DNA of 64,000 nucleotides, from NCBI GenBank assembly GCA_036927565.1, contig JAYESD010000005.1, positions 91,056,301 through 91,120,300 on the forward strand, given 5' to 3'. The notes beneath the pieces were generated by a model. The model searched no databases and had not been told where the DNA came from. It worked only from the letters and a program-made list of their open reading frames with translations. Positions within the stretch are counted from its first letter, which is position 1, and every line of letters begins with the position of its first letter. Shown piece by piece: positions 33,833 through 45,709 of this stretch. This stretch comes from Tuctoria greenei. Lineage: Eukaryota; Streptophyta; Magnoliopsida; Poales; Poaceae. Both the position numbers and the translations under genes were made by a program.

Positions 33833-36800
33833 TGTCACACCTGGTAATAAGAAGACTACCATATGCTTTCCACATGTATGCCAGGATCAGTTCAACTCAT
33901 ACATGTGTAGATGAAAGTGAAATACCATAAATAATGCCATGTTCGAGTACATCACCTTATTACATAAATGACCTTCAAGGTCTAAAATAAAAGTACACAA
34001 GCAGCGGAAAAACATAACAAAGGGCTCCAACACAGGCGCTGCACGGGGGAGCGCCAGCCTAGAACATCTCTTCGAGATCTCTGTAGAAGTCCTGGTTCTC
34101 CACCTCAGCGTCTTCGTAGACTGGGGGGGGGGGGGAGTATGCAACTAACAAGTTTGAGTACCAACGGTACTCGCAAGTTGGGAAGTTATGACATGTGTGG
34201 TTCACAACAAGGAAGGCAAATAATAGGTAAAGCACTATAGCAGTTACAACCTACTCTTAAATGTTTATTAAGCACCTACATCTAGGTGAAATCCCAACCA
34301 ATATCCCAAAAATTAATCCAGGTAAGACCAAACCCAAACCATCCATTATGTAACCTTGTGCTAATTATGAATTTGGTTCCAAGCCCCTCGTGTCCGTGAG
34401 CACGGCTGTCTAGACAGTTTGACAAAACTCTGCAGAGTGTGTATCCTTTACCCACAATTCGTGATTTCGTCCCCTGTTGCCAGGTGGACTAAGGTAAACC
34501 TCCCTGATGCCCGTGGTAGCTAACCACAATGCATACTTCCGTAGGTGTGTGGCCAAGAGATCACTACAAGGTGTGTTCGATGGTTCTCCCGACTTGCAAT
34601 GGGTACTCTAAGGTTTCACCGCTCCGGCACCTGAAGTCTATTTTCCCTCCGCCAGGAGAAGCCCCCTCTTGAGCCATGCGGATCCCAAGGCAAAACCCAT
34701 TCCCCGCCTGTTCTATTACCTATGCTACATCGGGAGAGACCAAATTACTAAACCAAGTTGTCCCATATACAATTCTGTGGTGATACTAAAAGGCTTAGCA
34801 ACTTCCTCCATAAACCGGTCCTTAGAATCCGATAGGTGTCAAGCCCCAAACCAAGATCTTGTGCACGCATGCACCAATCCATACAAAACCCCCTATCAAA
34901 TTCCTATCTACTAAATTCCTTTATAGCCATCAATTCATGTATCATAATACATCAAATGTAAACTCGTAGATAAATAAATCATATTTCAATTAAGCATGGC
35001 TAAGAGTAAACTAATTTAATAGTAAAACACCCAAACCATGTTGACAAGGAATATTGTGGAAAATCTAGGAAAACATAACATCGGATTCATATTTTAATTT
35101 AGCATGCAACTAACTAAAACTTAACAAAAAGGGTGCAAGATGGTCAAGGAACTTGCCTCCAAATTGTGCCTCTGGGTCAACGGGAAATTGTTGCTCTTGC
35201 AGGTTAAAAGTGGGTTATGGCCCCCGATTCTAAATTACGACGATGCACGAAAAAATAACATACAATAAAAACACAATAAAATGCAAACAATTCCAAAAAA
35301 CGCAAATTCCTACGCAAAAGTGATTTTAGGGTTAATTTAATTTATAGGCATAATATCAATTATCGAGAATTTAGAGTTAAGTGAAATATATTGAGTAAAA
35401 CATATTTTTAACAATTTTTATACCATTTTTATTTTAATTAGAAACCTAAAATTATTTTCTAGAAATTTTTATCCTTCAAAATATGCTTAAAATAGATTTA
35501 TAATCAACAATGTAAATTTTACAATTTTTACACTATTTTTATTAATTATTTATATGTGCAAAACAATTTTTATGAACTAAATATACTTAAAAAGTATTTT
35601 TATGACCATTTCAGCAATTTAAATGAATTAATAAAAATAATACAGAAATGAAAATAAATAAAACATATTTAAATCTGTTTTTATAATTATTTTATACAAA
35701 TTAAGGATTTTTATTTAATTTCTAGAACTAACAGGGGCTTTTCTGTAAAAACAGAACTGTTCTAGTGGCTAAAAATAATTTTAGTAAGTCCAGGGATTAT
35801 TTTACAATTTTCCAGAATTTATTTGCTATTTTATAATACCCCAGGGGCTTAAAAACACTTTTTATTCAATTAACCAGTATTTTCCTAATTTCCAGAAAGT
35901 CCAGGGGCTAGTTTGAAATTTCTAGGGGTTAGACTTGAATTCCAGAGGAACTCAGGGGGTAGCCCGCAAGTTTCCAGGGGCTTCGGCGCAAAACAGGCGG
36001 TGGGAAAACAGGTTTGAATGTGGGCCGTTGGATTTAAAACGGATGACCCAGATTTTATTAACCGAAGGGGTATGTTGGGTTTTAATCTTGGTCGTAGATT
36101 CAAAATGGAGGGACGACAGGGGGCCACGTCACCCCGACTTGGGTTGAGCGGCAGTGCACGGCGGCGCTGAGCACGCTCGATGGCGAGCTCGCCGGAGGCA
36201 TCCAAAAACCATGCCGCAGAGGCTACGGGGTATATCTAAGTAGCGCAAAATGAAGAGGGAAGCAAGGGGGTCTCACTGAGGGTTGTCGCGAGGCCGGAAA
36301 TTGGTCGGAGGCTAGCCGGCGACGATGGGGAGCGGCGGAGCTCGTCGGCACCCGATGAAATCAGTGATGCAGCGGCGTTCCACCCCAAAGGTGATGTCCG
36401 GCGGGCTCCTGACAACACGGGGAAGGTGTTAGATGAACTCTCGAGGAGAAATATTGGGTGGAATGTCGGGAACAATTGTGCCATTACCGAGTCTTGTCGG
36501 AGCTAGGGTTTGGGGCGTCAGGCGGTGAAATCTGAGGGGGGTGGCCGGGATTTTATAGGGGATCGGACGAGTAACGGGCGGCGGGGTGAAACATTAGGGT
36601 GAAACAGCCGACATTGAAAGGGGGGAAAATGAGTGGGCGGCGCGGTGTAATGCGCGGGTGCGGCGGGAGGTGGAAGGAAGCCCTGACAGGCGGGGCCGGC
36701 CTTTTAGCGAGGGGGAGAGAGGGGGTGCGGGCGCGGGCCGGCGTGGGAGAGAGGAGGGAGTTGGGCCGGTTTGGGGAATTTGGCCCAAGAGCGATTTTCC

Positions 36801-37025
36801 TTTTTCTTTTCCCTTTTCTTTTTATTTTCTGTTTTCTTTTTCTTCTCTTTTATGTTTTGAATTTGTAAACCAAATTTCTAGCGAATTTAAATTTTCAAAA
36901 ATTCACACAATCATTCAAACATGATGCAACTTGCCTTACATAAATTTTTTTCCCAAGAAAATGTTTTTATCTCATGAGAAATTCATTTTACAATTTTTTT
37001 CTCTCTAAAAATAGTGGGTGTTACA
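33833..37025 (-). repeat. Element G 5' LTR
   Basis: 3193 bp, nearly the same as the copy at 24783-27986, with the same AT-rich (about 35340-35870) and GC-rich (about 36120-36780) halves. Next to the primer-binding site on the left and the TAGCG duplication on the right. Confidence 0.94.
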
Positions 37026-38464
37026 TAGCGTGGAGTTGAAGTTGGTGAACTGAGCATCCTTGTGTTGTTGCCAATCTTGGGTACCTTGGATATGCTCTTG
37101 GAGAGTGTTGTAGATGTCTCCCGTCCTCACTTTAAGGTCTTTCATACGTCTAGTGAGATCCGTCATTCCTTGGCTATAGTCATGATGACTTCTAGCCGAA
37201 GAGGAACTACATATTCCCATGGACGTTGGAGGCAAGCTGCTAGAGTTTGAAGTGAATTCGTCTGGCTCCCACTCGACACTTGGCCATTAATGCCAAGACG
37301 GACCTTCGGTCTCATACGATGGAGGTTGAGTCCATCCGGGTGCATCACCCGTTGGGTCCTCTTCCTCTTTGCACTCATGGACTGTAGAGGTTGTCGGAGG
37401 CATGGCTGCTCTTGTTGCACGGCTTCTAGATACCCTGCCAGAGACATTACTTCTTTGGGCTTCCTCGATATGAAGAAGGTCAATGGTTAGCCTCCAGCAA
37501 TTGTACAAATGAAAATCCAAATTAAGTAACCAAATTTCATTGGCAAAGCTAGTATAATAAAACATTAAAGAGCCATCATGATCATGCTTAAGGGTGTGTC
37601 CTTGCTCTAGATCATCTTCAAACAATATGTTCAAATGAAGTATACTCTAGGGCTCCTACGCTAGTAGCAATGTGGGTAATCAATGAAGTGCATTCAATTG
37701 ACCCTGTCCTTGAGATGTAATCTAACTATTGTGTCATCATGGCAATAATTAGACCAACTTTTATCTTTTTAATTATGGTAAATAAAATTTTCAGCTCATC
37801 ATCATGCACTATTCTAACATCTCCTCTAGGGAAATAGAGTCATAACCACCCATCTATGCATGAAGCGTAAAATAGGATTGTGCAAGTGGCTATTCCTAAG
37901 AGCACTACATCTGACCTCACTAGCCAATTCATGCAAAAAATCTTTGTTTATTAAACTTAGGCAAAGTGTCTAAATCTAGCAAACAACGTTTATGGAAGCA
38001 TAGGATTTCACTTAATTCTTTCCATAGGATGTTGTATTATTTTTGAAATAATATAAAATAAATACCATCAAATCCTATTTTAGGGGTGCAAAGGAATTGC
38101 ATGGAGAGAAGGCATGAACCTCTCTCCTCTATGTGAACAAAATTCTCGTATCCTAGTGCACGCCAAATGGAAAGAATTTGAATCTATACCTATTCTGGAG
38201 ATTAAATCGGGATCATAAGCTTTAGTATGAGAAAACTCACGGTCTTGGAGGAGCTTGCATGCTTGATCTTCAACTTGACTTTGTATGTCAAGACCGTTGT
38301 TGTGGAGAAGTTATCGCGGGTTGCTCCTCTCACCCATGGGAGTGTCCTCACCTACACTCCTCCCCCGTGGACTTGGTCTAGCAACGAAGGAGGGATGTGC
38401 ACTTGAGTATCCACCATGGCTTGAGATTGCAGCCTCCTTCCTCTTCCCAAAAAACCTCTTCATT
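37026..38464 (-). pseudogene. Element D1 ATHILA ORF1-like frame (broken)
   Basis: Minus-strand protein remnant starting near 38464 (MKRFFGKRKEA), readable in pieces to the insertion of G at 37026. The best part (37634-37287) has LKHDHDGSLMFYYTSFANEI and SVSGR-like text (NVSGRVSRSRATRA), which I recognise as the C-terminal end of ATHILA ORF1-type proteins of grass retrotransposons. A Gln-rich end (EHIQGTQDWQQHKDAQ) follows. Many stops and shifts. The function of this protein family is not known to me. It occupies the place where pol would be. Confidence 0.68.
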
Positions 38465-39316
38465 CCTTTCGTGGCCACAACAAGCAAGAACGCAACAAAG
38501 CAAAAACTTGAAAAGAAGTGATGTTAGTGAAAATAAAACCCCAGATGAATTTTCCCTTGAAGAACTTGAGAGCTAATTGCAATGCAAACAAAAGAAAATC
38601 TTTTTGGGTTGGATTTGAGCAAGAGTGCTTCAATGAAGAGCAAGAAAAACAATGTGAGCAAAGAGTGACTTTGGAGAGGTGTGGAATGAGGTGCAGTGTG
38701 AAGAGGAGTGCTCCTCACGACCACCATTTATAGTGTACACTCCCCAATGGTCATAAGAGGATCAAATGTAGCCGTTGAAGGAAAGAGAGCCAAATTGGCT
38801 CTTTCCCCATGTCAGCCGAACAGGGTGGTCAGCTGCACTGAAATGTGGGCCCCCTGTTCCCTCTTTTGGTAGGTGGCTCCCCAATGGCTATAAAATTAGC
38901 ACGGTGAAATGCCACTTTTGCGGAAAAATTGTTTTTTGAATAAAACTCTTTTTTCAAAACCAACAATTTTCTTTTGTGAGAATAAAGAAAATAAAAATTA
39001 TTATTGAGAATATAAGATTCTTGACTTGCTAAGAAAAACCAAATATGCAGTGGGGAAAATCAAACTAAGTGGGGAAAAACCAAATGAAGAGAAAAGAAAA
39101 AAATCAAAGAAAAGATAACTACCAATTTATCCTATTGGCTAGGTCTCACTACCATCCGATGAGATGGACATTCCCCCTTATTCATTTCCTGACGTCCGAG
39201 CCCAGAGGGATGGGCTCAGACGGCTTGTCTTGCTTCTTCTGCCATTCCTTCTTTGGCGGCTTGGTGGACTTGGGCCTTTGGGGAGGCCCGAACTTCTCTG
39301 TCTTCTAGGTCTATCG
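38465..39316 (-). other. Element D1 spacer between protease and ORF1-like frame
   Basis: About 850 bp with no recognisable domain on either strand. Includes A-rich low-complexity sequence near 38930-39120. Could hold the splice or promoter signal for the downstream frame; nothing specific is visible. Confidence 0.5.
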
Positions 39317-39740
39317 TCATGGACGATAAGATGGGTTCACCGCATAGATCAATTCCCTCATGAATGCAATGAGCAGATCCACCTTTGGAGGTGTGACTTC
39401 GACCTCTTGAATGTGTTTAATATTTGGCCCAAACTTGATGCGAATCATGGAGTATTGCTCCGGCTTTGGGCGAAAGTTAAACTTTTCTTCCTTGCCATTG
39501 ATATAGTAGTGGATTTCTCCAGCTCCCACATCTATGTGAGCCTTCGCAGTGCTAAGGAACGGGCGCCCAAGAATGAGCGGCGTATCCTTCTCGGCATCCA
39601 TGTCGAGCACCATGAAATCCACGGGTATGAAGCAGCTCCGGATTTTCACTGGAACATCTTCAGCAATACCCGTCAGATAACAAACTAAAGAATAAGCCAG
39701 TTGGAGCTGCATTGGTGTTGAAGTAAGCTCTATGAAGTAG
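39317..39740 (-). pseudogene. Element D1 protease remnant
   Basis: C-terminal half of a retropepsin: GIAEDVPVKIRSCFIPVDFM, then VLDMDAEKDTPLILGRPFL and an AGEIHYYINGKEEKF end. The N-terminal half that should carry the catalytic D-S/T-G is absent; the sequence passes from a GAHYF-like block straight to MQLQLAY. It was therefore probably lost by deletion. Confidence 0.75.
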
Positions 39741-41100
39741 TGAGCCCCAATCGAGGAAGATATGAAGGGATATCCAGGCTCCTTCAGCCAGTTGCCTTCC
39801 TATAGAAAAATCACGTTGACATTTTATGCGGGAGGCTTGAGCTGCCCTTGCATCTAGCCATTCTCGACTAGCGGAACAACAGTTGCCAGTTGAGCAACCT
39901 GAGTCTCTAGAATCTTGTTGAAGCTCAGTTGATTCTTGAAGGCCGAGGATAGTCCTTCAATCTTGGCATTGATATTCTCCAGTGTCTTTTCATTAGCCAA
40001 AGCTTCTTTGATAGGGCATCATTGATCTTCAATTGGCTAATGGCAGGCTCTCTCAAGTTTGGTTGATTTCCATTGTTGCCATTGTTTTTGTACCCTCCCT
40101 GAAACGAAGAGCGTGTTTGGCCCCACCCTTGACCTCCTAGACAATTGCCATTGTTGTTCCCATTGTTGGCTATGTATAATGCATCCTCACGGGTTTCTGG
40201 CTAGTCATTGCCCGAGTGGACCATGTTGCCACAGACTTCACATGTGATGTGAGAGTCTAGGGCATAGCCATTGCCACATACATCCCTATTGGCTTGTCCA
40301 TCTATCTTCTTCATGAGGTGGTCCAATTTGGCTGCGATCATGTCCACCTCCTTCACGGTGTGCATGTCTCACTGAAGGGTATGGAGACGCTCGTCGCTCT
40401 AATCCATGTTGGACACCATCTTCTCAATCAAATACTTGGATTTGGGCACTATCAATTAGAAGAAGGCACCTCCAGCAGCAGCATCCACATGGTCATGGGA
40501 GGAAGGGATCATCCCATTGTAGAAGTTTTGAATAATCAACCTGTCGTCCATCCATGGTGGGGACAGGCTAGGATGTACTCCTAAAGCCTTTCCCATGCCT
40601 CGAGAATAGACTCCTTGGTATCTTGTTGGAAGCTGGAAATCCTTCCACGTAGGGCATTGGTCTTGCCCAACGGAAAGAACTTGGCAAGGAATGTTGTAGA
40701 ACACTTCCCCCAAGTGTCTACAACACTTCGGTTCACGTAGAAACACTACTTCGCTCTTCCAAGAAGGGAGAACGGAAACAACCTAAGATGGACGACATCA
40801 GGAGATATGTCCTTGATCCTAAAAGTGCTGCAGATTTTAAGGAACTGTTACAAGTGAGCACTTGCATCCGTGTTAGCCTTCCCACAAAATGGGTTGGCTT
40901 GCACTATAGTGATCAGACCAGTCTTGATTTCAATGTTCACGTCTCCCGTGTTAACAGTGAGACCAACAGACACATTGTTAGTAGAGGGAGCCGAAAACTC
41001 ACGAAGGGTCTTCTGGGGCATTGGTGTTTCGGTGGTTGGTGCAGCGGCGCTGGCTTGCTTTGCCGCATGAATCTTCTAAGGAGTAACGACACAAGGTCAA
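39741..41100 (-). pseudogene. Element D1 gag (broken)
   Basis: Athila-type gag. Blocks in order from the 5' end: TLREFSAPSTNNVSVG, TGDVNIEIKTGLITIVQANP, FRIKDISPD, LRLFPFSLLGRAK, then GMGKALGVHP and ILQNFYNG-like text, and DHVDAAAGGAFF. A degenerate CCHC knuckle (CEVCGNMVHSGND, near 40210-40250) has lost its last Cys to a stop-bearing codon and its Gly-His spacing is altered. A Gly/Asn-rich tail follows. Start codon uncertain. Confidence 0.8.
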
Positions 41101-41268
41101 TCTCTCAGAAGGGATCCGGGATCTTCAACAAAGTTTTTCGGCAAGCAAAAACCAGACATACACTACCCTGCTTTCACATAAAATGCAATAACAAAGAAGG
41201 GTTATCCTACTAAAAACTTACCCAGGGTCCTATCCTATTCACTCAATCATGCAATACTTCAACTGCCT

Positions 41269-41286
41269 TTCCCGGCAAAGGCACCA
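41269..41286 (-). other. Primer-binding site, tRNA-Asp type (element D1)
   Basis: The minus strand reads TGGTGCCTTTGCCGGGAA, 15 of 18 matches to the tRNA-Asp complement TGGCGCCGTTGCCGGGGA. It lies eight bases from the LTR edge at 41295, in the same arrangement as in C. Confidence 0.75.
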
Positions 41287-41294
41287 GAAATGCT

Positions 41295-41665
41295 TGTTGA
41301 CGTTTCTTACGTCAATATTAAAAATCCGCAAGCGCACGAAAGCTATCGATGTAGCATTTCCTCTAAAAAGAGTATTCCAAGGGTGTTATTTATATTCTCC
41401 CAAAAGAAGGCTAGGTGGAAGCATAGCAATCATCAAATGGAGGGGATAGGTTGGTCTAGGTAGGGTTCTAGTAAAGATGTATAATAGATAATTGTAGAGG
41501 TAGTGTGACACACACAAGAGCATTCTATCCTAAGGGGGATAAAAGGGTCAAGAGGGATTAGACTAAGAGTTAGGTAGATACTCCTACTATGCTTCTAGTA
41601 TACATATACATAGCATAAATTAGATATATGGTGAATTTTGATGCTAAGTTGTTCAACACATTGAG
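41295..41665 (-). repeat. Element D1 5' LTR, first piece
   Basis: TGTTGACGTTTCTTACG onward, matching the D1 3' LTR start. It is interrupted by B2 after TTGAG (41661-41665). Confidence 0.9.
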
Positions 41666-42533
41666 TGATAGGATCTTGGTTCCCGATCTTTTGATGAGAA
41701 TAGGAGGGTTCAATTTGTGGAGGAGAAGACATTGGCGATCCGACTACACTGTCCCCAAGACAATGCGCCTTAGCGATCGGTACACCGACTCCGAAGTTGT
41801 ATTGATCTTGCTGGCGCACAATCAACCTGACCACGAGGGCCTTTGTTCCTGCAAGCAATCGAAGAACATGCAAGAACAAGAAGAACAAGCACTTATCTGT
41901 TGAATCAATCCAAAGTGGGGTTCTGGATACAAGTAGACGGGTGATCTAGTCGACACGCGCGTGTACAAGGAAGCAGCAGAAGCTAACTTACGAATAAACA
42001 AAACCCACCAGCTAATGAGGGCGGCTGCTACTATTTATTACCTCCCTAGGGTCGTGAGAAACCCTAATCACGAGTCCCTAATGGACTCCAAACGATACAT
42101 GGGCCATGGGCCCAATTTTGGTCATGCAGCACCATGGACAGAAAAAGGTCTTGGTATTAAAATTATTATTGCGGCCGACTCCGAATATATATGGACATGA
42201 GGCCAGATCCATTTGAATGTAGACTTGATAATCTTTCCAGGAAGTACTTGAACGCCCAGATCGGAGTCCGTATGAAATCGTGGTGGCTATCACAAGTTGG
42301 TGCTGTTCTGCTGTCCAAATCCCGTCCGCATGAATTCCCTTCCCATTGGCTCCTCTCCATTGTTCCTAAGCAAAAAAAGAAAGCACGTAGTTCCACGGTC
42401 TAGATAAGATGGACATAAGGCCAAGAACGAGTTCACCTCATAGTTTAGTTGACGTGCACGAGCGCGAGTGATCAGACTAGGAACCGGTAGCTGAGTTGGT
42501 GTGGATGTATCAAGGGTGTTGATGTCCTCATCA
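41666..42533 (-). repeat. Element B2 3' LTR
   Basis: 868 bp, TGATAGGATC to GTCCTCATCA. Followed by TCCTCCCCTTCTTGC, complement of the polypurine tract. Contains TATA-like 42031-42039, telo-box 42059-42067, site II 42100-42114. Confidence 0.95.
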
Positions 42534-43273
42534 TCCTCCCCTTCTTGCATTTGAGTCGTCTGCGACTCAAACTCATCTTCTTCTCCCAAATATGGCTTCA
42601 AATCTGCAATGTCAAATGTGGGACTAACCCCAAAATTCGCAGACAACTCGAGTTTATATGCATTATCATTAATCCTTTCTAACACTTTGAATGGACCATC
42701 AGCTCGAGGTAGAAATTTAGACTTTCTCAAATCAGGAAACCTATCCTTTCGCAAATGTAACCAAACTAAATCACCAGGTTCAAAAGTGATAGTTTTATTT
42801 CCCCTACTACCAGCAAGTTTATACTTGGCATTCATGCACTCTATATTCTTCTTAGTGGTTTCATGCAATTTTAAGATCAATTCAGCACGATGTTTAGCAT
42901 CAAAATTCACTCGTTCCATTGAAGAAAGAGGTAATAAATCAATAGGAGCACAGGGTACAAATCCATAAACAATCTCAAAAGGGCATTTCTTAGTACTAGA
43001 ATGTAGGGAACGATTATAAGCAAACTCAACATGAGGCAAACACTCTTCCCACATTTTTATATTCTTTTTCAAAAGAGCCCAAAGCATGGTGGATAAACTT
43101 CTATTCACAACCTCAGTTTGACCATCAGTTTGGGGATGACAAGTAGTTGAAAATAAAAGCTTAGTCTCCAATTTTGCCCATAACGTTCTTCAAAAATGGC
43201 TAAGAAACTTAACATCACGATCTGAAACTATTGTGTTTGGCACACCATGCAATCTAACAATATCTCGGAAAAA
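42290..43273 (-). pseudogene. Element B2 integrase core, C-terminal domain and LTR-encoded tail
   Basis: Open from 43171 to 42290. It carries the catalytic Glu in QTDGQTEVVNRS, the EECLPHVEFAYNRSLHS block, LVWLHLRKDRFPDLRKSKFL and FKVLERINDNAYKLELS. The tail crosses the LTR edge at 42533 and encodes ITRARARQLNYEVNSFLALC before stopping at 42290. The second catalytic Asp lies between 43171 and 43273, where two nonsense changes (Leu to TAG, Trp to TGA) interrupt the frame. Confidence 0.86.
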
Positions 43274-45709
43274 CTAATCAGCAACATGTGTAGCATCATC
43301 ACTTTTACGACAAGGTATGAAGTGTGCCATTTTAGAAAATCTATCCACAACAACAAAGATGCTATCCCTCCCCTTCCTTGTTCTAGGCAGTCCTAAAATA
43401 AAGTCCATAGAAATATCCTCCCAAGGCATGCAAGGAACAAGAAGAGGCATGTACAAACCATGTGGATTAAGTCGTGATTTAGCTTTTTGACATGTCGTGC
43501 AGCGAGCAACAAAGCGCTCCACGTCTTGCCTCATCCTCGGCCAAAAGAAATGACCAGCAGGTATGTCCTCCGTCTTTTTCACTCCAAAGTGCCCCATCAG
43601 CCCGCCTCCATGCGCTTCCTGTAACAACAACAAACAAACAAAGCTAGCTGGAATGCATAACTTGTTAGCTCTAAACACATAGCCATCATTGAGGACAAAT
43701 TTATTCAATGTTTTTCCGTCTTTACATTTCAGCAATACATCTTTGAAATCAGCATCATGTTCATATTGAACTTTAATTGTTTCTAATCCAAAAGTTTTAA
43801 AGTCAAGTTGAGATAGAAGAGTATAACGTCTAGATAAAGCATCAGCAATAACATTATCCTTTCCCTTTTTGTGTTTAATGACATAAGGAAAAGACTCAAT
43901 AAATTCCATCCACTTAGCATGCCTACGGTTTAGTTTCCCTTGACTCCTAATATGCTTTAGTGATTCATGATCAGAATGGATAAAAAATTCTTTGGGCCAC
44001 AAATAATGCTGCCATGTTTCTAAAGTTCGTACAAGAGCATATAATTCCTTATCATAGGTAGAATAATTTAGAACAGGCCCACTCATTTTCTCACTAAAAT
44101 ATGCCACAGGTTTTCCTTCTTGTAACAAAACACCACCCAATCCAATCCCACTAGCATCACATTCAAGCTCAAAAGTCTTAGAAAAATTAGGAAGTTGGAG
44201 AAGAGGTGCATGCGTCAACTTATCTTTCAGTATGGTAAAGGCGTTATCTTGTGTGGTGCCCCAAGAAAAAGGCATCCCCTTCTTCATAAGGTCATTCAAT
44301 GGAGCAGCAATGGTGCTGAAATCCTTCACAAAGCGACGATAGAACCCAGCCGGCCCTAGAAAGCTCCGCACCTGTGTGATGGTCTTTGGTACAGGCCACC
44401 CCTGAATAGCCTCTACCTTTGCTTGATCAACTTCAGTTCCCTGTGGAGTAACAACATAGCCAAGGAAAGAGACTCGATCCGTGCAAAAGGTGCACTTCTC
44501 AAGATTACCAAATAATCGTGCCTCACGCAAAGCATTATAAAAAGCACGTAAGTGATCAAGATGTTCATCCATGGATTTGCTATAAATCAATATATCATCA
44601 AAATACACAACAACAAATTTTCCAATGAATGCACGCAAAACCTCGTTCATTAATCTCATGAAGGTGCTAGGTGCATTAGTTAACCCAAAAGGCATGACTA
44701 ACCACTCATATAAACCGAACTTAGTTTTGAAAGCAGTTTTCCATTCATCTCCTAGTTTCATGCGAATTTGGTGATAACCACTATGCAAATCAACTTTTGA
44801 GAACACAACAGCACCACTCAATTCATCAAGCATATCATCTAAATGTGGAATAGGATGACGATATCGAATGGTTATATTGTTGATTGCTCTACAATCCACA
44901 CACATACGCCATGATCCATCCTTTTTAGGTACTAGAATAACTGGAACAACACAAGGACTAAGAGACTCACGTACATAACCTTTGTCAAGTAGTTCTTGTA
45001 CTTGGCACTGAATCTCCTTTGTTTCTTCTGGATTTGTCCTGTATGGTGCACAGTTGGGCAATGAAGCACCGGGAATGAGGTCAATCTGGTGCTCAATCCC
45101 TCGAAGTGGTGGTAGTCCTGGTGGTATTTCACTTGGAAACACATTAGAATATTCCTGCAAAATGTTAGCAACAGCAGGAGGCAAAGAATGTTGCACATCG
45201 TAAAGGGAAATCAAAGCATCTTTGCATACCAAAGCATAGGCAACAGAGGTGGAAGCAATCAGTTTATTAATATCAGATTTCATAGCAAACAAGCATTTTC
45301 GCTTCCGAGATATCTCATTTTTCTTATCAAACACAGATTTGGCATTGTTATTGTTCTCAATGTTAGCATGGTCCTGATATTTAGTTTTCCTAGCTCTAGC
45401 AACATCATCTTGCACAATAGCTTCAGGAGACATAGGATGTAACACAATTTTTTTATCCTGGTAAAGAAAAGAATACTGATTTGATCTACCATGATGCATA
45501 GAATCTCTATCAAATTGCCAAGGTCTTCCTAGCAGAATAGTACAAGCTTGCATAGGCACAACATCACATTCAACGACATCCTTAAATGATCCAATAGTAA
45601 AATTGATTCGCACAAGTCTAGTTACCTTTGCCTTACCGCTGTTGTTTAACCATTGAATGTAATAGGGATGTGGGTGCGGTTTGGTGCTTAGTGCCAGCTT
45701 GGTCACCAT
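43274..45709 (-). pseudogene. Element B2 pol frame: protease, RT, RNase H, integrase N-terminus
   Basis: 811 codons without a stop. Order: protease end (LGRPWQFDRDSMHHGRS), linker LPPLRGIEHQIDLIP, RT (VPKKDGSWRMCVDCRAINN, FGLTNAPSTFMR, YFDD at 44594-44605), RNase H (FELECDASGIGLGGVLLQEG, IHSDHESLKHI, DNVIADALSRR), integrase zinc finger (HFGVKKTED, CTTCQKAK) and the first catalytic Asp (MDFILGLP). All RT and RNase H catalytic motifs look intact. It is separated from gag by a one-base deletion (CCAGTTG for CCAAGTTG) at about 45722, and from the rest of integrase by a TAG. Confidence 0.92.

Larger units (their letters stand above)
24783..37025 (-). mobile_element. Element G: Tekay/Del-type chromovirus in D1
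   Basis: A complete 12.2 kb minus-strand chromovirus with LTRs of 3204 and 3193 bp. It is flanked by a perfect TAGCG duplication (24778-24782 and 37026-37030). Internal order from the right: primer-binding site, extra frame, gag, protease, RT, RNase H, integrase with chromodomain. A hand count of about 265 aligned LTR bases gives about 8 differences, so it is among the youngest insertions. Gag-pol has several nonsense changes, so this copy cannot make a full polyprotein. Confidence 0.93.

Noticed and set aside
37062..37490. Plus-strand frames in the D1 ORF1-like region
   Set aside because: Shadows of the minus-strand ORF1-like protein, which has recognisable blocks.
43274..45709. An active B2 element
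   Set aside because: The 811-codon frame is impressive, but gag and integrase are separated from it by a frameshift and several stops, and the primer site has an extra base.
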